Shown: positions 13,577 to 20,345 of the stretch, one piece after another | Layout of the letters: each line of letters begins with the position of its first letter | Numbering within the stretch: the first letter of the stretch is position 1 | DNA from: JARBUG01 sp035628915 | GTDB taxonomy: Bacteria; Bacillota; Sulfobacillia; Symbiobacteriales; Symbiobacteriaceae | Reading direction: 5' to 3' | Length of the DNA stretch: 20,345 nt | Assembly: GCA_035628915.1 (NCBI GenBank) | Contig: DASPIW010000001.1 | Location: 1 to 20,345 of the forward strand | The notes under the pieces: model-generated | What the model was told of the DNA's origin: nothing | Database searches by the model: none | The model's input: the letters and a program-made list of their open reading frames with translations, nothing else | Position numbers and translations under genes: made by a program

Positions 13577-14410
13577 ATGCAGGTTCGCCGTCTGCTGCTG
13601 GCATTGCTGGTTCTCGCCATCCTGGCGGCTGGGTTTGGTCTGCGTTCTCTGGCTGGCCGGATTCAAGGCGAGGTGGTGACTCTCTACTTCCCGGATCTGG
13701 AACAGAGCCGGCTGGTGGGGGTAGCGCGCGCTGTCACGCGTGCCACTCCGGAAGCAACGGTGGCCGAACTTGTGGCTGGACCGGCGCCGGATACCCCGCT
13801 CTTACCAGCCTTGCCGGCCGGCGCCCGTGTGGAAGTGACCGGCGAGGATGGTAACCTCACGCTAACAGTCGATCCGGTCCCTGGCCCGCTGGCCCGGGAG
13901 GCGCTGGCCCGCAGTGTGCTTGGCCTTCCGTCAGTCCGGAGCGTGATTGTTGCGGGCCGACGCTGGACGGCGGACGAGGTTCGCCCGGCTCCAGGTGAGT
14001 CGCTGGTCTACTATCCCGACCGGGGACTGCCGGCAGCCGTGCCGACGCCCCTGCCTGCGACCGACGGGGTCGACGGGATGCGCGCCGCCGTGACGGCGTT
14101 TCTGACCAATCCGCCGCCGTCCGGGCTGGCGGGCCCGCCGGCGGGCATCACCCTAGCGGACTTGACCGTCAAGGGCGACGTTGCCCACGTCCGGCTCAGC
14201 CTTTCCCCGGATCTGACCCGCACGCTGACGGCGGGCGGGTGGAACTTCTCGCCTTATTACATGTCCGTGATCTACACCCTGACCGAGTTCCCGGGCATCC
14301 GCCGGGTCCAGTTCGAGTTCACCGGGTTGACGGCCGTTGCTCTGCAGCAGTGCCGGACCCCGCTCTCTGTGCCCCTGCCAAGACCAGCCCCGGAACGGAG
14401 GCGCACGTAA
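13577..14410 (+). CDS. GerMN-domain protein (spore germination/GerM-like)
   Basis: A 277-residue exported protein with an N-terminal signal or anchor helix (about 5-25) and two GerMN-type modules. The first (about 33-98) has VTLYFPD, RAVTRATPEATVAELVAGP and ARVEVTGEDGNLTLTVD. The second (about 140-260) has SLVYYPDRGLP, MRAAVTAFLTNPP, VAHVRLSLS and FPGIRRVQFEFTG. GerMN domains occur in GerM, involved in sporulation and germination, and in LpqB-like lipoproteins. There is no lipobox Cys. The ATG at 13577 follows AAGGAG at ten bases. The stop overlaps the next ATG by one base (TAATG), so it is translationally coupled to the desulfurase gene. That pairing is functionally puzzling. The C-terminal Pro/Arg-rich tail is probably disordered. 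Confidence 0.85.
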   Translation: MQVRRLLLALLVLAILAAGFGLRSLAGRIQGEVVTLYFPDLEQSRLVGVARAVTRATPEATVAELVAGPAPDTPLLPALPAGARVEVTGEDGNLTLTVDPVPGPLAREALARSVLGLPSVRSVIVAGRRWTADEVRPAPGESLVYYPDRGLPAAVPTPLPATDGVDGMRAAVTAFLTNPPPSGLAGPPAGITLADLTVKGDVAHVRLSLSPDLTRTLTAGGWNFSPYYMSVIYTLTEFPGIRRVQFEFTGLTAVALQQCRTPLSVPLPRPAPERRRT

Positions 14411-15564
14411 TGGATCTGATTTACCTGGACCATGCCGCCACCAGCTGGCCGAAGCCGCCTGCGGTTCTGCATGCCGTCCTGATGGCCATGGAAGTCGGCG
14501 GGGGGAATCCGGGCCGGTCGGGGCACCAGTTGGCAATGGGGGCCGCCCGCCGGCTGGTCGCCGCCCGCGAAGCGCTGGCCCGGCTGCTAGGAGCCCCGGA
14601 CCCGAGCTGTATCAGCTTTACCAAGAATGCTACGGAAGCGCTCAACACGGCGCTCCTCGGGCTGCTCCGGCCCGGGGACCACGTGGTGACCACCGCCGTT
14701 GAGCATAATTCCGTCATGCGTCCGTTGCGCCATCTTGAACGGCAGGGCGTCCGTGTGACCGTGGTGCCTTGCACATCGGACGGTCTCGTCGATCCTGAAC
14801 TGGTGCGCCGTGGGCTCACCGCCAGGACCCGCCTGGTGGTCGCGACGCACGCCTCCAATGTATTGGGCGCCGTTCAGCCGATTGCTGAGCTGGGCGAGGT
14901 CGCCCACCGGGGCGGCGCCCTCTTCCTGGTCGATGCGGCGCAGACGGCCGGCTCCGTACCGATTGACGTGCAGGCGATGTCCGTCGATCTCCTGGCGTTC
15001 CCGGGCCACAAGGCGCTGTTGGGGCCACAGGGCACGGGGGGGCTTTACGTGCGGCCGGGGGTGGATTTGCCGCCCTTACTCAGGGGTGGGACCGGCAGCG
15101 CGTCGGAACTCGAGGAGCAACCCGACTTTGCCCCCGACCGGTACGAGTCCGGCACGCCCAACGTTCCAGGCATCGCGGGCCTGGGCGCCGCGGCCGAGCA
15201 CCTGCTGAGCTGGGGGATCGACCGGGTTCGGGAGAAGGAGCAGTTGCTGGTGGCCCGCTTCATGAGCGGGCTGGCGAACATTCCCGACGTCGTGGTCTAC
15301 GGCCCGCCCGAACCGACCCGGCGGGTGGGACTGGTCTCCCTGAATCTCCGGGGGGTTTTGCCTTCGGCGCTGGGTCAGGCGCTGGAGGAAGGGTACGGCA
15401 TCCTGACCCGGGTGGGCCTACACTGCGCGCCGGCGGCCCACCGGACGGCGGGCACGTACCCGGATGGAAGCGTTCGTTTCAGTTTCAGCGGCACGACCGC
15501 CCTAGAGCACGTGAACATCGCCCTGCGGGCGCTGGAGGAGCTGTCGGTCCATGCGAGAACTTGA
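14410..15564 (+). CDS. Class V aminotransferase, cysteine desulfurase family
   Basis: A 384-residue PLP enzyme of the cysteine desulfurase (NifS/SufS-like) group, nearest the subgroup found beside selenium-metabolism genes. Visible residues: YLDHAATSWPKP at the N-terminus, His99 (EHNS), Asp175 (VDAAQTAG), PLP lysine Lys201 in FPGHKALLGPQGTGGLY, ESGTPNVPG (247-254) and catalytic Cys339 in VGLHCAPAAH, followed by TAGTYPDGSVRFSFS. It should remove sulfur from cysteine, or selenium from selenocysteine, forming a persulfide or perselenide on Cys339. GGAGG lies eight bases before the ATG. The next gene, a DUF3343 Se/S-carrier-like protein, overlaps by 14 bases and is a likely acceptor (inference). 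Length is normal for the family. Confidence 0.92.
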   Translation: MDLIYLDHAATSWPKPPAVLHAVLMAMEVGGGNPGRSGHQLAMGAARRLVAAREALARLLGAPDPSCISFTKNATEALNTALLGLLRPGDHVVTTAVEHNSVMRPLRHLERQGVRVTVVPCTSDGLVDPELVRRGLTARTRLVVATHASNVLGAVQPIAELGEVAHRGGALFLVDAAQTAGSVPIDVQAMSVDLLAFPGHKALLGPQGTGGLYVRPGVDLPPLLRGGTGSASELEEQPDFAPDRYESGTPNVPGIAGLGAAAEHLLSWGIDRVREKEQLLVARFMSGLANIPDVVVYGPPEPTRRVGLVSLNLRGVLPSALGQALEEGYGILTRVGLHCAPAAHRTAGTYPDGSVRFSFSGTTALEHVNIALRALEELSVHART

Positions 15565-15856
15565 CGGGATCATCACGTTCTTTTCGTCGTATCACGCCGT
15601 GCGGGCGGAGCGGGTGCTGGAAGTCCACAACATTCGGTGCCGGACCGTCCCGTGTCCGCGGGAACTGAGCTCCAGTTGCGGGGTGGCGCTGCGCTTTCCG
15701 TACCACGAGTGCCGGCGGGTCACGGAACTGCTGAGCCACGCCGCCGTTCAGGTCGAATCCGTTCAGTCGCATCCCGAGGAGCAGGCGCTGCCGGGTGGCT
15801 GGAAAGCCATTTTGCAGCGCGGCCGGCGTCTCGGGGACAGGGGGGAGGGCTCATGA
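15551..15856 (+). CDS. DUF3343 putative Se/S carrier-like protein
   Basis: A 101-residue small protein matching the DUF3343 (putative Se/S carrier) pattern: an N-terminal ITFFSSYHAVRAERVLE, then IRCRTVPCPRELSSSCGVALRF. Cys30, Cys35 and Cys43 are candidate thiols, of which Cys43 in SCGVALRF is the family-conserved one. The C-terminal 25 residues are basic and may be disordered. The ATG at 15551 has GGAGGAG about ten bases upstream, inside the end of the desulfurase gene. Its stop overlaps the YedE-like start (ATGA). The family occurs in selenium and sulfur trafficking clusters with YedE and cysteine desulfurases, so it is likely a persulfide or perselenide relay between desulfurase and partner (inference). 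Confidence 0.88.
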   Translation: MRELDGIITFFSSYHAVRAERVLEVHNIRCRTVPCPRELSSSCGVALRFPYHECRRVTELLSHAAVQVESVQSHPEEQALPGGWKAILQRGRRLGDRGEGS

Positions 15857-16263
15857 AACCGTGGGTATCGGCTATCGCCATCGCCCTGCTGACGGTTGCC
15901 GCCAGCGGCTTCACAATCACGAGCCCGCCGGCTTACGGCTTCTGCGTGGCCTGCCACACCCGCGACCTGCTGACCGGGACGGCGCCGCTCCTGACTGGAG
16001 CAGGCCTCTTGATCGGCGGATACCTTGGTGCCCTACAGGGCCGCGAGTTTCGCCCGCACCGACTCGTACAGCCAATGAAGCAGTTCGGGCTCGGGTTCGT
16101 GGCGATGTTCGCCAGCCTGGTCGCCCTGGGCTGCACCGTCCGGCTCCTGCTCCGGGCGAGCTACGGAGACGGTGGCGCCTGGTGGGCCGTCCTCGGTGTT
16201 GCCGGCGGCATTGCCCTGGGCACCCACATGCTGCGCCGCAGAGCGAGGAGGGGATTGCCGTGA
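15853..16263 (+). CDS. YeeE/YedE-type transporter, N-terminal half
   Basis: A 136-residue membrane protein with about four helices (5-25, 45-61, 78-99, 109-126). It matches the N-terminal half of the YedE/FdhT selenium-metabolism and YeeE thiosulfate transporter family. Diagnostic parts are YGFCVACHTRDLLTG (Cys31, Cys34) and GCTVRLLLR (Cys94). Full-length members have about 350-400 residues with both halves in one chain; here the C-terminal half is the next gene. The ATG overlaps the DUF3343 stop by four bases, with GGAGG four bases upstream. It probably imports a sulfur or selenium species through a path lined by Cys residues, as known for YeeE, and would need the next gene product as partner. 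Confidence 0.85.
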   Translation: MKPWVSAIAIALLTVAASGFTITSPPAYGFCVACHTRDLLTGTAPLLTGAGLLIGGYLGALQGREFRPHRLVQPMKQFGLGFVAMFASLVALGCTVRLLLRASYGDGGAWWAVLGVAGGIALGTHMLRRRARRGLP

Positions 16264-16679
16264 GCGTTGCTTTCATCAGCCTGGGGCTGGGCGTCGCCGT
16301 GGGGTACCTGGCTCAGCGGGGCCGGCTCTGCTTCGTGGCTGGCCTCCGGGACTGGCTGCTGTTCCGGGAGACGGCCCTCTTGTCTGCGGTCCTGGCATTT
16401 CTGGCTGCGTCCTGGATCGCCTGGCCCCTGGCGGCCCTGGCGGGCGGGGCTGCGCTGCCGGAGCCTGTCGGATCGCCCGGAGTGCTTCTGATCGGCCTTG
16501 CCCTCGGGGGCGGGCTTTGCCTTGGGCTTGCCTCGGTCCTGGCCAACGGGTGTCCGCTGAGGCAACACGTGCTGGCGGCCCAGGGAAACGGCGACGCCTG
16601 GGCGTATCTGGCGGGGTTCGCCGCCGGCGCACTCGCCTACCAGTATCTCCTGTTGCCACTGATCGCGTGGCTGCTATAA
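16260..16679 (+). CDS. YeeE/YedE-type transporter, C-terminal half
   Basis: A 139-residue membrane protein with about four helices (1-18, 37-62, 73-95, 113-135), matching the C-terminal half of YedE/YeeE. Motifs are QRGRLCFVAGLRDWLLFRE (Cys24) and NGCPLRQHVLAAQGNGDA (Cys98), typical of the selenium-associated YedE subgroup. The GTG start at 16260 overlaps the stop of the N-terminal half (GTGA). A strong GAGGAGGGG lies six bases upstream, so this is an independently initiated gene rather than a frameshift product. The pseudo-twofold relation between GCTVRLLLR in the first half and GCPLRQHVL here shows the internal repeat of the family. It ends the operon; the kinase gene follows after 68 bases. 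Confidence 0.86.
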   Translation: MSVAFISLGLGVAVGYLAQRGRLCFVAGLRDWLLFRETALLSAVLAFLAASWIAWPLAALAGGAALPEPVGSPGVLLIGLALGGGLCLGLASVLANGCPLRQHVLAAQGNGDAWAYLAGFAAGALAYQYLLLPLIAWLL

Positions 16680-16687
16680 GCTGGGGC

Positions 16688-16716
16688 GTGAAAAACATCC
16701 ATGCCTCCGCTATGAT
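16688..16716 (+). promoter_or_regulatory. Candidate promoter of the large kinase operon
   Basis: GTGAAA (16688-16693), a 17-base spacer and TATGAT (16711-16716) match -35/-10 at four and five of six positions with ideal spacing. It lies just after the YedE-like stop and 31 bases before the kinase start. A small hairpin, GGACC-acaag-GGTCC (16718-16732), falls at the start of the predicted transcript, directly before the Shine-Dalgarno site. Confidence 0.6.
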
Positions 16717-16747
16717 AGGACCACAAGGGTCCGAGGGAGGACGAACG

Positions 16748-19450
16748 ATGCGCGAGCGCCGCTTGCAGACGTTCCTGCTGTTGGTGCTTTTCGTCGCGGC
16801 TACGGTTCCGGCGTTCGTCGTGGGCGCCTTTGATCTCGTTGAGGTGCAGCGTAGCTATCGGAGCGCTCCGGACGCCCAACACGCCCGGGCGGCCGCGCTG
16901 AGCCAACAGGTTGCCGCGTACGTAGACACCCATGCCCGGGCGGTTCAGACCCTGGCCCGGGAGATTCAGACCGTGGGCGACATGCAGCAGCTGGACCTGC
17001 AGCGCATGCTGGACACCCTGCGGGAGCAATATCCCGGCATCGTCGCGACCTTCATCGGCGATGCTTCGGGCACCGCCCTGGCCTTTTCCCCGCCGCAGGA
17101 CCTGAACGGCCGCACCCTCAAGGGCAACAACTACAGAACCACTTCGTACTTTGAGCCGCTCATGCGCACGAAAACGCTGGTCTACGGGAACGTGAGTCTG
17201 GGCGCGGTCTTCCGCAAACCGTTGATCACCGCCGTGGCCCCGGTCCTGGACGCCCATGGCGACGTCCGCCATTACATTTCCGGCGGGCTAGATCTATCCA
17301 AGCTCTCCGACTGGCTGTCGACGTACGTGCAGTACCCCGGCGAGACCATTCTGCTAGTCGACAACCGGGACACGCTGATCGCCGAGACCGGTCCGGTTCT
17401 CCATGAAGACCTCGCAAAACTGGGCGGCGATCCGCACATCCAGAAGATGCGGTCCGGCGCTCCTTTCTGGGATACGAAAACGGAACTGGCCGGATACGCG
17501 ACCATCCCGGGGCCCCCGAACTGGGGCGTGGCCATCATCACGCCTCGGACCGCCTTCTTCGCTGGCATGCGTTCCACGCTGTACAACACCGCCGCGACCG
17601 TCTTCCTGGCGCTGGTTCTGGGCTGGGCGATCGCCGTGTTCCTGGCACGAACCATGAACCAGCCGGTCGTCGCCCTGATGCGCGCCGCACAGGCCGTCCG
17701 CCGGGGGGACCTGCAGGCGCGGGTCAGCAGTCCGCTCCCCCTGATGCCCAAGGAGATGATAGAACTCCACGACTCCTTCAACGAGATGATCGCGGACCTG
17801 CAGCGGAATCAGACCGAGTTGCTGCAACTGAACGCGACCCTGGAAGATCGAGTAGACCAGCGGACACGGGAAGTGACACGGCGGAGTCGTGAGTTGGCGG
17901 TATTGAATGCGAGCGCCGCCTCGGTGACCGGCGTCCTGGAACTGGACGACCGCCTCCAGGACGTGGCCCGCGGCATCGTTGAGCTGGTGGGCGCCGACGT
18001 CGGCGTGGTGGTGGTGTGCCATCCCACCGAAGGACTGGGCATGGAGGCGGTCTACGCCCCGGATATCCAATTGGGACCACCATCTACGGAGGAACTAAGC
18101 ACCGGCTTCTCCGGCACGGTGATTGCCACCGGCCGGCCGGTCGTCATCCCCGACGTGGCCACAAGGCGCCACTTGTTTGGCGCCTGGGCTGACGACTACC
18201 CGCACGCCTCCGTCTGTGGGGTTCCCATGCGGGCATCGGGAAACATTGTCGGCGTCCTCGCTGCCATCAATGTGGACACGGACTACTTCGACGAGCATTC
18301 CCTGGGCCTGCTCGCCGCGCTCGCCGGCCAGGTCGGCCCGGCGGTTTCCAACGCGTGGCTCTTCGCCGAAGTCCAGGAGCAGCGGAACAAGCTCTTGTCC
18401 ATCACGCAATCCATGCAGGAGGGGCTGATCCTGGTGGACCCGGGACACTCTGTCCAGTTCGCAAACCCGGCAGCCGCCAGGCTGCTGAACCTGGACAGGG
18501 AGGAGGAGCAGGGTACGCCGCTGGCCGGCCTTTTCGCCCACTGGCCCGGCGGGAACCCCGGAGCGGTTCTTTCCCCGGCGACCGCAGCCGAGAACGGGCT
18601 CGTGCCCTCGGTGGTGGATATCGAACTGCCCGGCCCGCCCCGGAAAACCGTGGCGGCCACCGCTTTCCCGGTGATGACCGAAGGCCCGACCCGATTGGGC
18701 TATGGCATCCTGCTGCGAGACGTGACCCAGGAGCGGCAACTGGAGCGCTCCAAGGACGACCTGCTCGCAAACGTCTCCCACGAACTGAGGACTCCACTGA
18801 CCACGATTCTCGGAAACACGGCCACGCTGCAAAACCTGTGGGCCGAATTGGAGCCTGAGGAACGGGCAGAATTCCTGGAGGGCATCTGTGAAGAGAGCCG
18901 CCGGCTGAAAGACTTGATCGAAAGCGTCCTCGATATGTCTCGCATTTCCAGTGGCGCACTCCGGTTGGATTGCCACTTCGAGCCATGGGGGCCCCTGGTG
19001 CTCCGGGCGCTGAAGAGGGCCCGGCAGCGCTGGCCCGAGCATGAGTTTATAGCGGACATGCCGGAAGACCTGCCGTTGGTGTATGTGGATGCCACTCGGG
19101 TGGAGCAGGTGCTCGACAACCTGCTGAACAATGCGGCCCAGTACTCGCCGCCTGACACACTCGTGACCGTATCGGCTACGGCCAGTGACAGCTTCGTGCT
19201 GACCGCGATCCGGGACGCCGGAGCGGGCATCGACTCGGAGCAATTGGAACAGGTCTTCGATCGATTCTACCGTGGCGACGGCCCGCAGGTGCGGCGGGTC
19301 CGGGGGACCGGCCTCGGCCTCGCCATTTGCCGCGGCATTGTGCATTCCCACGGCGGCCGCATCTGGGCGGAATCGACCCGGGGTGAAGGCAGCACCTTCC
19401 TGTTTACGCTGCCCTTCATTGCCGGCCCGAAAGAAGGAGAATCCGTATGA
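16748..19450 (+). CDS. Cache-HAMP-GAF-PAS sensor histidine kinase
   Basis: A 900-residue multidomain kinase. Order: membrane helix 1 (about 7-28), extracytoplasmic double-Cache sensor (about 35-275, with GNNYRTTSYFEPL at 126-138), membrane helix 2 (about 281-301), HAMP (302-355), coiled coil (350-385), GAF (about 395-540), PAS (about 545-665), HisKA with phospho-acceptor His678 in NVSHELRTPL, and HATPase (about 770-890) with Asn794/Asn795, DAGAGI (823-828), FDRFYRGD and GTGLGLAI (853-860). The external Cache domain suggests sensing of a small ligand, and the GAF and PAS domains a second cytoplasmic signal. The ATG at 16748 follows GGGAGG at seven bases. The response-regulator gene overlaps by four bases. 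No ligand can be deduced from the sequence. Confidence 0.94.
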   Translation: MRERRLQTFLLLVLFVAATVPAFVVGAFDLVEVQRSYRSAPDAQHARAAALSQQVAAYVDTHARAVQTLAREIQTVGDMQQLDLQRMLDTLREQYPGIVATFIGDASGTALAFSPPQDLNGRTLKGNNYRTTSYFEPLMRTKTLVYGNVSLGAVFRKPLITAVAPVLDAHGDVRHYISGGLDLSKLSDWLSTYVQYPGETILLVDNRDTLIAETGPVLHEDLAKLGGDPHIQKMRSGAPFWDTKTELAGYATIPGPPNWGVAIITPRTAFFAGMRSTLYNTAATVFLALVLGWAIAVFLARTMNQPVVALMRAAQAVRRGDLQARVSSPLPLMPKEMIELHDSFNEMIADLQRNQTELLQLNATLEDRVDQRTREVTRRSRELAVLNASAASVTGVLELDDRLQDVARGIVELVGADVGVVVVCHPTEGLGMEAVYAPDIQLGPPSTEELSTGFSGTVIATGRPVVIPDVATRRHLFGAWADDYPHASVCGVPMRASGNIVGVLAAINVDTDYFDEHSLGLLAALAGQVGPAVSNAWLFAEVQEQRNKLLSITQSMQEGLILVDPGHSVQFANPAAARLLNLDREEEQGTPLAGLFAHWPGGNPGAVLSPATAAENGLVPSVVDIELPGPPRKTVAATAFPVMTEGPTRLGYGILLRDVTQERQLERSKDDLLANVSHELRTPLTTILGNTATLQNLWAELEPEERAEFLEGICEESRRLKDLIESVLDMSRISSGALRLDCHFEPWGPLVLRALKRARQRWPEHEFIADMPEDLPLVYVDATRVEQVLDNLLNNAAQYSPPDTLVTVSATASDSFVLTAIRDAGAGIDSEQLEQVFDRFYRGDGPQVRRVRGTGLGLAICRGIVHSHGGRIWAESTRGEGSTFLFTLPFIAGPKEGESV

Positions 19451-20142
19451 TTGTTCGCCAGATAGTGCTGATCATCGACGACGAGCCGCGCATCCAACGT
19501 TTCATCCGGGCCAACCTGACGGCCGCAGGCTTCGAGGTTGCCCTGGCGGGAACCGCCGCCGATGCCGTCAACGTGTGTGAACAGCGCGATCCGGACCTGA
19601 TCCTCCTGGACCTGGGGCTGCCCGACATGGACGGACTGGAACTGTTCCAACGCCTGCGCGGAATGACGGAGTCCCCGGTGGTGATTCTGACGGCACGCGG
19701 GAGTGCGGCCGAAAAGGTGAAAGGGCTCGACATGGGCGCAGACGACTACATTGCAAAACCGTTCGACGTGAACGAACTGCTGGCCCGGGTGAGGGCGGTG
19801 ATGCGGCGCTCCCAGAAGGGCGCTGGCGGTCCGGCCAAAGCCCGTGTGGATGTGGGGCCGCTGGCTCTGGACGTGGCACGGTACGAGGCCCGACTGAACG
19901 GCGAGCTGGTCCATCTGACGCCGACGGAATTCAAGTTGCTGGCTTACCTGGCTACGAACGCCGACAGGGTCGTCCTCCACGAAGAATTGTTGAGCCATGT
20001 ATGGGGGCCCGAGTACCGGGGGGCCGTCGAATACTTGCGGGTGACCGTGCTCCGCATTCGCCAGAAGCTGGGCGACCACCCGGACGTGAAGCAACTGATC
20101 CGGAATGTCGTCGGGATTGGTTACAAACTCGTTCGTCCTTGA
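19447..20142 (+). CDS. OmpR/PhoB-family (KdpE-like) response regulator
   Basis: A 231-residue regulator with an intact receiver domain: Asp11/Asp12, phospho-acceptor Asp55 in ILLDLGLPDMDG, Thr82 and Lys104 (YIAKPF). A winged-helix DNA-binding domain follows (about 130-231), with LTPTEFKLLAYLATNADRV, YLRVTVLRIRQKL and the C-terminal VVGIGYKL. The overall pattern is close to KdpE, but no kdp genes are present, so that name is not used. The ATG at 19447 overlaps the kinase stop (ATGA), with AAGGAG seven bases upstream. It is the cognate partner of the large kinase; the operon ends here at a strong terminator. Confidence 0.95.
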   Translation: MIVRQIVLIIDDEPRIQRFIRANLTAAGFEVALAGTAADAVNVCEQRDPDLILLDLGLPDMDGLELFQRLRGMTESPVVILTARGSAAEKVKGLDMGADDYIAKPFDVNELLARVRAVMRRSQKGAGGPAKARVDVGPLALDVARYEARLNGELVHLTPTEFKLLAYLATNADRVVLHEELLSHVWGPEYRGAVEYLRVTVLRIRQKLGDHPDVKQLIRNVVGIGYKLVRP

Positions 20143-20166
20143 GGCATCCTGCGTACAAACGGAACG

Positions 20167-20199
20167 GGCTCCCGGACGCCGTCAGGCGCTCCGGGAGCC
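20167..20199 (+). terminator. Strong hairpin terminator after the OmpR-type regulator
   Basis: GGCTCCCGGA (20167-20176) pairs perfectly with TCCGGGAGCC (20190-20199). The stem is extended by CGCC/GGCG around a GTCA loop with one bulged C. It lies 24 bases after the response-regulator stop and is followed by atctta. Confidence 0.85.
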
Positions 20200-20345
20200 A
20201 TCTTATGGTACGCCTCGCAGTTTACGTAACTGATATGGAAGGGCCTCTGGTCAAGCCCCTCTTCGCGATTTTTCAGTTTCAAGGTGCAGGAGGCAACGGG
20301 CAAGCGGGGCAAATGCGACGGTGGATCAGTCTGATATTCGCGGAT
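20200..20345. other. Intergenic tail, possible promoter region of a gene beyond the window
   Basis: No supported gene. It contains an eight-base palindrome TTACGTAA (20222-20229) and a weak hairpin-like stretch ending in ATTTTT (about 20236-20275). An ATG at 20313 is preceded by GCGGGG and opens MRRWISLIFAD, which could be the start of a plus-strand exported protein running out of the window. This is too short to judge. Confidence 0.3.

Noticed and set aside
19447..20142. Naming the OmpR-type regulator kdpE
   Set aside because: Similarity is to the family pattern only. The partner kinase lacks the KdpD layout and no kdpFABC genes are present.

Overview
The window looks like chromosomal DNA of a high-GC, Gram-positive-type bacterium (Bacillota, of the Symbiobacterium/Limnochordia/Thermaerobacter kind). 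This is an inference. It rests on uniformly high GC, strong purine-rich Shine-Dalgarno sites in front of most genes, frequent GTG/TTG starts, many lipoproteins, a GerMN-domain protein of the spore-germination type, and a CAP-domain fragment of the kind common in spore formers. I see no tRNA, rRNA, CRISPR array or insertion sequence.

Layout. (1) 1-155: a 5'-truncated CAP/SCP-domain remnant, minus strand. (2) 203-2387, minus strand: a tight three-gene flavin operon, with a membrane-anchored FMN-binding protein, an ApbE flavin transferase and an RnfD/NqrB-like membrane subunit. (3) 2772-4690, plus strand: a PAS histidine kinase and a NarL/LuxR response regulator, divergent from the flavin operon. 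(4) 11675 down to 4770, minus strand: an eight-gene envelope redox locus. In transcription order it holds a His-rich beta-propeller lipoprotein, a monohaem cytochrome c lipoprotein, a cupredoxin lipoprotein, a CuA-like membrane-anchored cupredoxin, a Tat-exported 4x[4Fe-4S] protein, an NrfD/ActC-type quinol subunit, an Ig-like membrane-anchored protein and a rhodanese lipoprotein. (5) 12164-13450, plus strand and divergent: a CcdA/DsbD-type membrane protein with an extra extracytoplasmic domain. (6) 13577-16679, plus strand: a GerMN protein followed by a sulfur/selenium mobilisation set, with a class V aminotransferase (cysteine desulfurase family), a DUF3343 Se/S-carrier-like protein and a YedE-type transporter split into two genes. 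(7) 16748-20142, plus strand: a large Cache-HAMP-GAF-PAS histidine kinase and an OmpR-type response regulator, closed by a strong terminator.

Working model (inference): the NrfD/Fe-S pair oxidises menaquinol and passes electrons outside the membrane to the cytochrome c and cupredoxins. These would feed the beta-propeller protein as the terminal reductase. A propeller lined with His residues beside a separate CuA-like protein recalls nitrous oxide reductase (NosZ), in which the two are one polypeptide. The FMN/ApbE/RnfD trio recalls the flavin part of NosR. No nosDFYL-type maturation genes are visible, so the N2O assignment is a hypothesis. A sulfur-oxyanion or polysulfide role, hinted at by the rhodanese, is an alternative.
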